Positions 1 to 10,391 of a DNA stretch of 64,000 nucleotides are shown piece by piece; positions within the stretch are counted from its first letter, which is position 1, and each line of letters starts with the position of its first letter. The position numbers were made by a program, and so were the translations under genes. The notes below the pieces were generated by a model. The model had not been told where the DNA came from and searched no databases. It was given only the letters and a program-made list of their open reading frames with translations. The DNA is from Chromobotia macracanthus (taxonomy: Eukaryota > Chordata > Actinopteri > Cypriniformes > Botiidae), in assembly GCA_036877525.1 (NCBI GenBank), contig JAZGTH010000107.1, positions 861,001 to 925,000 of the forward strand, read 5' to 3'.

Positions 1-642
1 CTTGTCATTGAGTAAACGTTTATGTTATTGCTTTTGCTAAAGATGAAGGTTAGCAATTGGGTGGAGCAATTAACCAGTTGACATCTCCAGATTATTGCCA
101 ACAAGTCAAAGACTCAAACATTAATTGCTTTAACAATTTGTAAAATGTTAAATACCCAACAAAAGGTCTTTTTGAAATAATCTATATTGCAGTTCATGTA
201 ACTGAACAGTAAACACATTTGATTAGATTATGTTGATGTGATATCATGATTTGATGGTGCTATAAACAGGCATGATAAAATAATGTAAACTAATATATGT
301 AACCCTCTCTTTTTGTCTCTTTCCTTTTCACACAGATTTATCATTCTAATGTCTTCAGTTTTCAAGATTCCTGTACACTTACATCAGACCACACACTGTG
401 CATTGAGGCCTTTAATACTATTCAAACACTCAGAGAAACACAACAAACCAACACATAAATGTACATATAATCTGTATTGTCTGTACGTGCTTGTGCTTGT
501 TTGTGTTTGGCAGGATATCATGTAGATAGAAAATATAGATTTGGCTTGTGTTGTGGCAGGGTGGCAGGTAGAGAGAGTGCTGGTGTTTTTCCAGGAACAT
601 CTTACATGGTTTGTAACAGATACTGTTTTTGCCTTTTTTTAG
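1..642 (+). other. Upstream part of the RGS gene, probably intronic
   Basis: AT-rich sequence before the first exon I can assign (643). A splice-like stretch near 563-608 could be an earlier exon, but I could not match it to GGL or DHEX sequence, so it is left uncalled. The short open frames here have no recognisable similarity. Confidence 0.4.
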
Positions 643-2221
643 AAAAAAACCTATGATTACTACAGAAGAATCGTAAGTGCCTGCATAAATGTGAACTGGT
701 TGGGTTATAAAAGCATTTATGTTGCTTAACAATGGTTGGTTTTGATCTTATATTTAAGATTATCTACACACAACAAGCCATCATGAGATCAAGGGTCAAA
801 TATTCAGTGTCTCTTGGAGCGTAAGTCTACTAAAAACACCAAAGCATTATTTACCAGTGTGACACTTGAAAGACTGTTTGTAATGGGCTTTTAATCTAAA
901 TAATTGTTCTTTACATTCAGCATTGTTAAGTACATGACAACATACCAGAGCCACGACCCGTTCCTCATGCCCTGTCTCCCTAGCAACCCCTGGCAAACTG
1001 ATGATGACACATACTGGGAGCTAAACATGCCAAAGTAAGATCTTCCTGAGAGCTGAACTGAGCCTGTATTGATGCTTTACTTCCTGTAACATGTTGTATT
1101 ATGATTCCACAGTGTTGAAGTTCCCACAAAGATGAGAGTTGAGCGCTGGTCCTTCAGCTTCTTTGAGCTGCTCAGTGACCCACGTGGCCGTGCAGACTTC
1201 AAGGTCTTCCTGAAGAAGGAATTCAGTGGTTTGTGAATAATCTTTGAATGGTTTTACTCTTTACTGTTATGTGAGAAGCAGCGCCACTGGTTAAATCATT
1301 GAATATGTTTCTGATTTTCCAATTTTCCCTGCAGGGGAGAATTTGGCTTTCTGGGAAGCAGCTGAGGAGATGAAATGGGACGCAGCATCTTCCATGTCAG
1401 AGAAGGCAGAGACAATTTTCAAGTGAGAAGCACATTACTTTAAAGATTAAATTAAATTTCAAGAACAACTAGTTAATGTGTATATGTTAATGTATAGTTC
1501 TGTATAGCTTTACATGTATTTTGTATGTGAGGCCTCCTTTTCACAGTGTTTCCTTTTGTTTGGCAGAACTTTCTTGGCCCCAGGAGCACCACGCTGGATC
1601 AACATTGATGGCAGGACTATGGGTCTTACAGTGAAGGGACTAGAACATCCTCACCGCTATGTGCTGGATGCTGCCCAGACCCACATCTTCATGCTGATGA
1701 AAAAGGTGAAAAAAAATCACCACAGCAACCTTGATCTGTGATTTTGAGGCAATACTATGCATTTCTGATATAAATGGTCCTGATCTCTATATTATTTTAT
1801 TTAGGATACATTTAATCGCTACTTAAAGTCACCGGTTTACAAGGACATGCAGAAAAAGGCCATTTCACCAGCACCACACAATTTCAGGTAACTCTGTTTT
1901 GCGTGTTTGCAAACTGACAATACATCTTGTCCTAGTCGTAAATGTAAATACTGTTGTGTTTTTATGATACAATTCACAAGTTATATTAAAATGGTATGGA
2001 AAACATGTCATCAAACACAATGAGTTACAACAACATTTCTTCTCCACTTCTTCTTCAGTGAAACCCAGCTGCAGCAAAATGCAAGAAAACGCAGGCCCAG
2101 CATCCACCCTATTGTCACCTGGCAACAGGAGCAGGAAGAGAAAGCAAAGGCAGCAGCCGCAGCTGGACCTGTGGACATTAAAAAGCTGAAGGAGATGGCT
2201 AGCAAACTAGATCGCAAATAG
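643..2221 (+). CDS. rgs11: R7-family RGS protein, 3' part (GGL end, RGS domain, C-tail); best fit RGS11
   Basis: GTPase-activating protein for Gi/o-type G alpha subunits; R7 proteins work bound to Gbeta5 through a GGL domain. Coding exons that I can join in one frame: 643-672, 759-820, 921-1034, 1113-1228, 1335-1422, 1567-1705, 1805-1887, 2059-2221 (stop TAG 2219-2221), giving 264 C-terminal residues. Residues about 5-72 are the end of the GGL region, with the LPSNPW motif typical of R7 proteins; 80-200 are the RGS domain, with FSGENLAFWEA and the WINIDGRTM and HPHRYVLD blocks. The tail is short, basic and Ala/Glu-rich, unlike the long RGS9-2 tail. The first exon shown is only 30 nt. The DEP and DHEX exons must lie left of the window or were not recognised in 1-642. 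HDPFL before the LPSNPW motif and FSF-ELL-DP-GRA favour RGS11; the TVKGL and AQTHI-MLMKK stretch is closer to RGS9. Family certain, paralogue probable. Confidence 0.85.
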
Positions 2222-2784
2222 AAGGTGGTGGACCATGAGTCAGGACTGAGAGCCGTGTCTGTCTGTCTAGCTAAAGTAGACTCATACAAAGATTGAATTA
2301 TTCTTGGGCTCTACATGTAATGTACATCCAATGCAATGGCATGTAATAGAGTCATGCTTACAAACTCTGTGATTCTTGAATGGAATTGATAGTAATTAAA
2401 TATGACAAACAGAATAAGAACGTTGCATTGATACAACATGTACATCTAATTGCTGAATAGCTAGTTAGTAGTTCCTGTAATCTATTGCATATAAATAATA
2501 TATTTTTGTAGTCGGCTACATTCAGCAAAAATGTCAAACACAAACTCAGTGTAAATGATACATAGGATACAACTGATGTCATAAATTGGCTTCTCTTTCA
2601 AATCACATAAGTTTCTATTGATTCTCTTTATCCCAATGATACACAAAACTCTTAATCACTGTTCACCTGTATAGTAGCTGTATATCCATTTTTAGTGTGA
2701 ATATCTTTTGTATGTGTGCAGTAATTATGGTTAACACTTTCTCATTCTAAAGACTTCTACAGTAAGAATACAGTACAGAAGAGG

Positions 2785-2818
2785 TACTGTACTGTATACA
2801 GAAGAATACAGTACAGTA
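2785..2818. repeat. Inverted repeat with 4-nt loop
   Basis: Arms 2785-2799 and 2804-2818 are complementary over 15 bases with one mismatch, built from the TACTG/CAGTA unit. The loop is AGAA. It lies within the RGS 3' untranslated region and next to direct copies of the same GAATACAGTACAG-type unit at about 2766-2778. Confidence 0.7.
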
Positions 2819-3076
2819 AGAATACAAAGAGCATTTGCTCTTTTATTGTTCGGTATTCTATGTAAAAGATTGCATATTGTGCACTACATATTATAATATT
2901 ATTATAACAGCTTCTAATTCAACATTTTAATCAGAAATGTAAATGCAACCAAATTAAACCTAATGTGTTTCATACATACCAAAGTGTAATTTTCATCTAA
3001 ATATTCCCTTTAATATGACTTACAATGCAATTTCTCTTTATATGATTAAATTCCATGGATTCTGTGATGAACATGC

Positions 3077-3082
3077 AATAAA
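3077..3082 (+). terminator. AATAAA polyadenylation signal, RGS gene
   Basis: Perfect AATAAA about 860 nt after the stop codon. It is the most likely cleavage signal before the facing cog1 gene begins. Confidence 0.55.
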
Positions 3083-3112
3083 GGACACCAATTTTACATT
3101 TCAAAATGTATT

Positions 3113-3118
3113 TTTATT
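3113..3118 (-). terminator. AATAAA polyadenylation signal, cog1
   Basis: The plus strand reads TTTATT, that is AATAAA on the cog1 strand, about 50 nt after the cog1 TAA. Cleavage 10-30 nt further would put the cog1 end inside the last part of the RGS transcript, making a tail-to-tail overlap. Confidence 0.5.
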
Positions 3119-3168
3119 ATTATTTTACAGCGCTTTTAGTGTTTAAAAATAATATTACAACTAAAAGT

Positions 3169-6100
3169 TTATTTGGCCATGCCAGAAAGCCAGCCTAATT
3201 TAAAAAGAGAGGGGGCTGCAGATTCCTCCTCCTGATTGGCTAACTGCCTGAAAAGACATCCTGGGCGGAAGCTGTCTTTTGGAACAGACTCTGAGGAGGG
3301 AGCCACCTAAAAGAATCACAGGGGAAAAACATTAGAAAAGCATACCAACTGGCCTAAACTTTTTTTTAATTTACTACTTATTTTATAACTTTATAATGTT
3401 GTGACACCACACCAAATTAAATAGTTGTTTACCCAGTAAGAGTCAAAGTGTCTCACCACAAGCAAAGATGCAAAGATTTCAGTGAATTAAGCACACATTT
3501 GTTACAGAATGGCATTGTGTTTCATTATAATAATAGCTTAGTAATAGTTTTTATGCTCAAACACTGCTAAATATGTTGCTGAACACTGCTGCTATGCAAG
3601 AAAATGCATTCACAGAGCTGATAAAATCGGTGTTTGAAGTTAATTTAATTCAATCTTGTAAATGTTAATATATGCACTGCAAGCTCATTGCAAAAAAAAA
3701 AAAAAAAAAAAATCACAAAAGCGCCACACAACACAAGATCACCCATCTCCTTGAGATCCAGCAGCTCTTCTGCTAAGTCTCTGTCACGTAAAACTGAAGC
3801 ATTGGTAGAAAAGGACTTATTTGCAAAACCATTATGATTTAAGAAAAGAACATACCATCCAATCTCTCCCTATAATCATTACAGCACAATGGTTTACTAT
3901 TCAACATACCAATAGAGATATTCAACTTACCAGCGGTCTAGTAACATCTGCTCCATGTGTGGCTGATTTGGCCTTCCGAGAGTTTGTCATACTCAACGGC
4001 AGCAAGCCAAAACTTGAAGTGATTCATTAAACATAGTAGTATGTGTTATGAAGCTTTAATGTTACCAACAATATCTTTTAAACAATTAAGCAGTAAAAAA
4101 ACATTTGATAAGAACTTTATACTCACCGGATCTGGCTGCTGGCCAAAGGAAGGATGTTGTATGGTTCCTGAGAGTTGATATTGTTGGTTCTAGAGGTGAA
4201 CTGCTTCTCTGTGCCAGTCAACAATCCTAGAAGAACCTAGAAATAATGTGATATTGTACCAACGTTAGAATACACACAAGACAAAATGCTACTCAAACAC
4301 ACAAAGGATGACAATCATTAAACAAAACAACTAAACAGGCTTACAGAGGTTCTTTGTGAGAGTCGGTTCAGGTTGCTGTTCAGATGTGGAGTGAAAACAT
4401 CCAAGTCAAATGGATCAATGTGACTTTCCAGGGAGTCACAGACCTGCTGGATCCTTTATAAAACACCAGGAACAAATAAACAGTATAAGATGTCCGTTTA
4501 CAGCTTGGGAATAAACATATGTAACTGTTTATTGTGGCTGTGAATAGACATTTTCGCCATTTTCATGGGCACATCTGCATATAGTTTTACAGGACTTTGA
4601 CTGTAACTTTGATGGAACTTCTAAATGTTCTGAAGTTCTAAGAAAGTGACAATTATTATGTTTCCATGATCAATTACTGCTATGACTTTTGAATACATCA
4701 GAACAATGGTGTAACTGGATACCTTGGGTCTTGCTGCAGGCGGGAACTCCTGCCTTCTTCCAAGCGGCCACCTAGAGTGACACTGAGATACCGAAGGTCA
4801 AACAGCAACTGCAATGCTCTGTTCTGAGTCATGGGAAGGGCTGCATCCTAAAAAGAGAGAAAGAAAACATCCATAATTGTGAATAAGAAGCAGGAAAGTT
4901 AGGATGAGGAGGAGATTTGATCTATTATATCACCTTGTTCTGTGTCTGAGTGAGTTTCTCATACTCACTCACTGCCTGGTCCAGACAGCCCCGCAAGATG
5001 TCCACCAGGGTGACCTTTGGTAATGCGTGACCTCCGACCCTGTTGACCTCAAGGCACAGATGGAAGAGTAAAGACTGAACATACCATGATGGCTGCAGAG
5101 ATAAGAACAAAGACAAAATAATTTATTTTAGAATTAAAATAGTCTTTAAATCAGATTTCTACTCATCAATTATATATTAATATATTTTACAGTAAAAAAA
5201 TGACACAATGGTTGCCCGTATAACAATTCTAAGTGCATTATTAAAGTATCACAGACAATTATTACATTACCTGCACAGGAAGGCGTATTTTAGATGTTAT
5301 ACTATTTCCTGACTCTGCCTCCTCCTGTATTTCAAGCTCCTCCCAATTTGTTGAAGTACCCAAGATAGAGCAAGCAGTTCCTGCATGAAGAGTTGCCGCG
5401 AAGTTGCCCACAAGTGCCTGAAATGCACTTATTATTTTCAAACCAAACTTGTACTGCACTTTAAATTTTAAAATTATACACATTGATTGATTGATATTTT
5501 AACTATTACCTTAATAAACATTCAACAATAAACATTCAGCATATGTGAAGGTACTGAATATTTGTCCCTAACAGAATGTTTTGGATGTCCCATACTTTCC
5601 ACCTCCAACCAGAACTCTACAAATAACAGTGTCTTAATAACATTACCTTAGTGAGTGCAGAGCTCCAAATGCCATAGGCTTCCATACTACAGGATAAAAG
5701 TTCCTCTTTCAGGCTGCTCCACTTTGCCTGAGCCGGACTGACCTCTGTTGCCTTGGCCGTGCTGCTTTTCCCCAACTTCTTGCCCTGTCGTGGGGTGCCT
5801 CTACTCATGAGATCCACACACCCTTGTTTTCCCAGAATGCACTGTTTTAGACTGGGGCACAGCTCGCCCATTGACTGGCACAGTCTGGCCATAAAGAGCA
5901 CTGAACTTAACTGACTGGGACTGGTAAATTTAGCCTGAGCGTTAGCGAGCTCAGAGCGTACACTGGCTAGGATGTCTCTCACACAGGCCAGGCAGTGATC
6001 TCTGAGAATGTCCTCCACCGCTCCTGCATCCATAAAGCGATTGATAGGGGAGATGTTTGTCACCAGGACGGTCTCCAGTGGCTCCTTGTTGTTATTTTCA

Positions 6101-8795
6101 GAGGGTAAATAGTGCTGCAGATCATCTAGTTTGGCTTTGAGCTTGGAGTCCAGGGTGGAGCAGAAGGTTTGGACACAGGGGGTGATCGCCTGAGTCTTCA
6201 TGGACAGGCCGCTTTTCTGCTGCTGGCTACGTTGGGATACACTCACCCAGGCTGTGTCGCTAAGCAGGTCGCCTTGAGACTCAGACCACAGGAAAGTTGC
6301 AATGTCACTTTCGTACTGTGCCCCTCTGCTGAAACTTCCAGCTGGGACCTGGCCACGCAGATCCCGTAGTGCTGTAGACAAAAGCTGTCTTGAGCTGCTG
6401 GAGATCCCTTCTGTGCCATCCTGTGTGATTGCCTAGATAGAGCAAGAATGAGAGAGTAATGAAACATTGGACTATCGATATTTGGATTATCGATCTTTAC
6501 ATATAGCGTATGACAGTAAAGCTCAACTTTACATGATCAATATGTAGTGACACATTGACATACTAAATGTTGTATGTAGAGACCCTTCCCTCATAATCCA
6601 GTGAGGTCAAACCAGGTGTAAATAGCAATATGTTTAAATAGCAAACATACTAGACCAGTTAAACTGGTTAAAGCTGGTAAAAGCACCTGTAGTCGTTGCA
6701 GGAACAGCTGCTGCAAAAGGTTGTCCCACAGGGCCAGAGGTTGCTCCAGGAGGCTCTGGCACACGGTATTCCAGTGCTGGCTAATGGATTCACTGCTGAG
6801 AAGTTCCCACACAGCATCTCGGATGGCGGCCAGACCCTTCAGACTTTTTACATAGATCAGCAAGCTGCTAACCCCACCCCGAATGTCCTCCTTACAGCTA
6901 TCACAAGAAAAATCACCATTTAAAATAAAGGAAAATTGTTAAAACATTGTTAGTAATTGTTAGTAAAGACAACAGTCTAAAGAACAGGACATACGTATCA
7001 ATCCATTGCTGCAGCGTGTCTCTGAGCTGCTCTCTTTGTATTGGTTGTGCTAGTGTCCGAAGGGCAGGCTGGAAGTTCATCACTGAAGGAGGGAGATATT
7101 TAAACCAGCTCCCTGTGCTCATTTCATTGTGTAGAACTTTCTTTTCTTTCCCTGAAACACAGACATAAAAAACATTGGAACAGTGCTAGAGAATGGAACA
7201 GTGCTAGAGAATGGTATGGTGGTACAGTATAGAATGGTGCTACAGAATGGAATAATGCTACAGATATTAATAATGTAGTAATTGCAGCTGTGAGGCCATG
7301 GCTGTCATCACAATGCATGAACACAAAATGAATTACTCACCAGTAGTGTTAGAGGTCACATTCTCCAGGGTGGAAAAAAGCAGGCCACAGCCCAATCCAG
7401 TGTCAGACATTTGGCCATCGGGAGGCACATAGAACACAGCGTAAGCCTGGTACAGAGTGGTGACCAGCAGCTCCACCAAAGAACAAACCTGTGCTTTAAC
7501 ACCAGCACCTGAGAGAAGCACAGCAACAGAGTATATATGAAAAACAACGTCAAAGTACTTTTATAATGACTTAATCAGATCAACTAGAACTAGAACTAAG
7601 AACTAAGACTCCCTTCCGTCCTTTAAGTCTGTAATCAATAACAAAATCAGAAAACAAACTTTTGCTTTGCATAAGTAAATAGAAACTAAACTTTACTTAA
7701 AAATTAGTTTTCTTATTCATAACTAACTGAATACAAGAACCACTGTGCTTTAGAGAACACACCATGCTGAGGCTGATTGAGCAGGTGCTGAATGGACGCT
7801 TTTCTAGCCAGCAGGAAATCAGCAAGTGCCTGGCGAGGAGAGCTGTCCTCCAGGAGCATGGTGGAGACCAGCGCTTCTGCAATCGCCTGATCAGACACTG
7901 CCCTGCCACGCAGCACAGACTTGCTGTTCAATAAGATTGCAGACCTACAAATACAGATGGCAAGCTTGAGGATGAGCAAACCCAAATGATGCACCAACAA
8001 GCAACCACTGCTACATGGATTCTACAATGTACCTGAAGTGACCAGCAGCTGCTACTTGGCGCACCAGGATGGGGAAGCGAGAGAGAACAGGACTGTAATG
8101 ATGCCCTCCACCTTCTAAGTGTAACTGGCTGTGAAGGTGACAGCACAGCAGGTAGAGCTGTGTGGCTTGCAGGTACTGTGATGACTCCATAGCACTCCAG
8201 ATCCTCTCAGGGATTTCCAGGAGAAGTTTTATCTGTGATGCCATAGTGTAAAATTTCTCCTGGGACTGTTTCTGACCCTGCTGGGAACACAAACACACGT
8301 CATTATGACGACACTGAGGCATTCTGACTGACATTTCCATTGCAACTAACAACTGAGCTTTAGATGTACTATATTTTAATAGTTATCAATACTCAATCGA
8401 GGTATGGAATACAATGCAAACCCATTATTTAAAACTGACAATTAGCTTTGCAGCTTTGTGATGACATTTGCACAAACTCAGCTTACCTCTGCTTTGCAGC
8501 TGGACTGAGGAGTTTGTTTCGTCTGTTTCAGTTTGTGGCAGTACTGGTACATGTCCTGAATGGACTGAACTACACTTTCCGAGCACTGCCTCATCTCACC
8601 GATCGTGTCAGCCGCATCGATCAAATCCCGGTAACGTTCACCAACCATCTGTCGAAGTTCCTCCTTCTTCTGCTCTATCTCCCCCCGCACTTTCCTCTCG
8701 ATGCCACGAATCTCATCTGTGCTGTATCTTTCAAATAAAACGGTGGGGTCTTTAATTTCCGACACCCTGAGAGAATGGGCTGGTGCCGTAGCCAT
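3169..8795 (-). CDS. cog1: Conserved oligomeric Golgi complex subunit 1, complete
   Basis: Subunit of lobe A of the COG tethering complex, which retrieves glycosylation enzymes by intra-Golgi retrograde vesicle transport; human loss causes a congenital glycosylation disorder. Fourteen coding exons join in frame on the minus strand: 8795-8487, 8280-8033, 7944-7763, 7508-7341, 7151-6995, 6897-6687, 6432-5647, 5417-5271, 5092-4934, 4847-4723, 4453-4345, 4236-4127, 4012-3931, 3306-3169 (TAA 3169-3171). The product is 976 aa, against about 980 in human. The N-terminus carries the conserved KDPTVLFERYSTDEIRGIE segment followed by a helical region; the C-terminus has FGLLPLSMT and ends SLFKLGWLSGMAK, very like human COG1. 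The largest exon (786 nt) encodes a polar, poorly conserved middle. The ATG at 8793-8795 is the first in frame with the conserved N-terminus. It is head-to-head with smim22. Identification is firm; individual splice sites are by-eye calls. Confidence 0.95.
3692..3712. repeat. Poly(A) run of 21
   Basis: Uninterrupted A tract on the plus strand inside the last cog1 intron. On the cog1 strand it reads as poly(T), upstream of the final acceptor at 3307. Probably slippage-prone and variable in length. Confidence 0.9.
7176..7264. repeat. Degenerate tandem repeat in a cog1 intron
   Basis: Four to five imperfect copies of an approximately 18-bp unit resembling GGAACAGTGCTAGAGAAT, lying in the intron between cog1 exons 4 and 5. 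The first two copies are nearly identical; later copies diverge. Confidence 0.75.
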
Positions 8796-9267
8796 CTCTT
8801 TAAAACTGATCAGAAAACTGCAGAGATAAAACCCGGAAGCACGACCAGCTCTCCTTCCACGTAAACAAAGCGTGAGACGTCATTCCATTTCCTCTAATGC
8901 ACTATAAACGTAGCTCGACTGTAGATCGAGTGAGACAGCGGCCCCTGTGGTGAAGATGTGCTACTACAACAGTGTTAAATGGAAACCTTAAAACAAATAT
9001 GCCATAATATTTATTTAGTTAGGGTGTGGAATATGGACATATTATCCATTTTAACAGTTTGCGTTACAGCAGAGTAATGGTGAACTGTATGCAGTTATTA
9101 ATATGATTGAAGTCAGCTGAACAATAAACGTCACTGGGTTGGCAATGGAAATCATATGCAATCATCGCACGTCTTCTGACCTGTTCATCGCACGATCTTC
9201 TGACCTGTTCAGCTCGTCAGTAACAGGTGTAACCCGGAAATAAGAAAAAACAAAAGCAAAACAACAG
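8796..9267. promoter_or_regulatory. Shared 5' region of divergent cog1 and smim22
   Basis: The cog1 start codon (8795, minus) and the likely noncoding first exon of smim22 are separated by under 500 bp. That first exon ends at 9267 in a good donor, CAG followed by GTAAGT. A bidirectional promoter is inferred from this layout. I see no TATA box at a convincing place. The stretch holds a 24-bp tandem duplication (9163-9210). Confidence 0.5.
9163..9210. repeat. 24-bp tandem duplication in the divergent promoter
   Basis: Two adjacent units, 9163-9186 and 9187-9210, each beginning ATCGCAC and ending CTTCTGACCTGTTC. They differ only by a small change (GTC versus GATC) in the middle. Recent duplication is the simplest explanation; it would duplicate any transcription factor site in the unit. 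Confidence 0.85.
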
Positions 9268-9832
9268 GTAAGTGACCGAGAATGCGTTCTGAAATATATA
9301 TCATATTAAAACAATTTCTAAAAGTATAGAATAAAACACGCGGATTATAGATCAATGTATACGACTAGTCTACATGTTGATGTTGAGTGAGTGAGGATGT
9401 TCGTGTTTCTCAATTGTGAGATTGCGTTAAAGGTAACGAAGTTAATACAAGTGTTAGAGCTCATAGTTTGTCATTGATTATATGCAGAAATAAAATACAA
9501 TACCATGATTACTGTTTTTCAGCATTTGGTTGCAAAAAATGCATTTATCTGTAAATGTAGTTGACCTCATGTTAATGTACGTTTGCGTCGAACAAACAGA
9601 AAACCGATTTTATTTCCTGGTCTATTATCTGGTTTATTACACGTCAGAGTACAGTTCTGTATTGAGCACCTAGTTTTATTTTTTGAACATTGGGATTTCT
9701 ATGGATATTTGGGGTTTTTTTTCAAAATATTTCCCCAAAAAGCAATTTTTTTAAAAGCATATAATTAAGTTGTAGCATACTACAAAATATTATATAACTA
9801 TTTCCATAATTAGATATCTTTGTACTGAAGTC

Positions 9833-10270
9833 ATGGAGAAGAGCATTCAACAGGATTTTGAGAACCAGTTCAATGATGCAGTCTCCAGGCTGCAATCAAA
9901 AAACTTATTTCAGTCGGACTGGGACATCGCCTCCTTTGCAGTTTTCTTCATTTTTATAGGCAAGTTCTGATGTAAATTTTATTAAGATAAATTAACAGCA
10001 ATATACTTCATAAACGCAATGTTAATTGTGCTGTTTTTCATCATAGGCATGGTTCTGTTGCTGGTTATTTTGGTTCTGATCCGCTGCTGTTGCTGCTGCT
10101 GTTGTGATGAGAAGGTGTGTGTTCAACATGCTACTGGTGTCATTTCAGAGAGATAACATATCTTTAGATTAATAAACACTACTGTCATGAGATTTGTGCT
10201 GACAACTGCTTCTACATTACAGCCAAGAAGACAGAAGGTGGGCATAGACAATATGGGAATGGAGCCATGA
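9833..10270 (+). CDS. smim22: Small integral membrane protein 22, complete
   Basis: Single-pass membrane microprotein; the human protein (CASIMO1) is linked to actin organisation, lipid droplets and cell proliferation. Coding exons 9833-9959, 10047-10114 and 10223-10270 give 80 aa (human about 83). Residues 1-30 are polar, with the FQSDWD motif matching FQSTWD of human SMIM22. Residues about 33-55 form a hydrophobic helix. Seven consecutive cysteines follow (RCCCCCCCDE), then a basic tail ending VGIDNMGMEP, close to human GVDNLALEP. A noncoding exon probably ends at 9267, and the coding exon acceptor is at 9812-9813. The first coding intron starts GCAAGT rather than GT: the only join that keeps the membrane helix in frame is G at 9959 to GC at 10047. 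AATAAA lies 47 nt after the stop. The identification rests on length, order of motifs and the C-terminal match. Confidence 0.88.
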
Positions 10271-10316
10271 TCTTCCACAATAAGAGAATCAACTTACTCA
10301 CCACACATAAATCACT

Positions 10317-10322
10317 AATAAA
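10317..10322 (+). terminator. AATAAA polyadenylation signal, smim22
   Basis: Perfect AATAAA 47 nt after the smim22 stop codon. A short 3' untranslated region is plausible; further A-rich AATAAA motifs at 10944-10960 could serve a longer form. Confidence 0.5.
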
Positions 10323-10344
10323 AATAATCACACCCCACATAATA

Positions 10345-10391
10345 TATATACATCATATATATATATATATATATATATGTGATATATATAA
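10345..10391. repeat. (AT)n microsatellite
   Basis: Alternating AT dinucleotides with short GTG and CAT interruptions, just after smim22. Self-complementary and likely variable in length. Confidence 0.85.

Larger units (their letters stand above)
2222..3100 (+). other. 3' untranslated region of the RGS gene
   Basis: AT-rich sequence with no coding potential between the TAG stop and a canonical AATAAA at 3077-3082. It contains a strong stem-loop (2785-2818). If the signal is used, the transcript ends near 3095-3105, close to or overlapping the 3' end of cog1 on the other strand. Confidence 0.6.

Noticed and set aside
3748..3785. Exon-like stretch on the minus strand in the last cog1 intron (AG acceptor, GT donor, DLAEELLDLKEM in one frame)
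   Set aside because: It is 38 nt, so including it would shift the final cog1 exon out of the conserved SLFKLGWLS frame. Direct joining of 3931 to 3306 is in phase.
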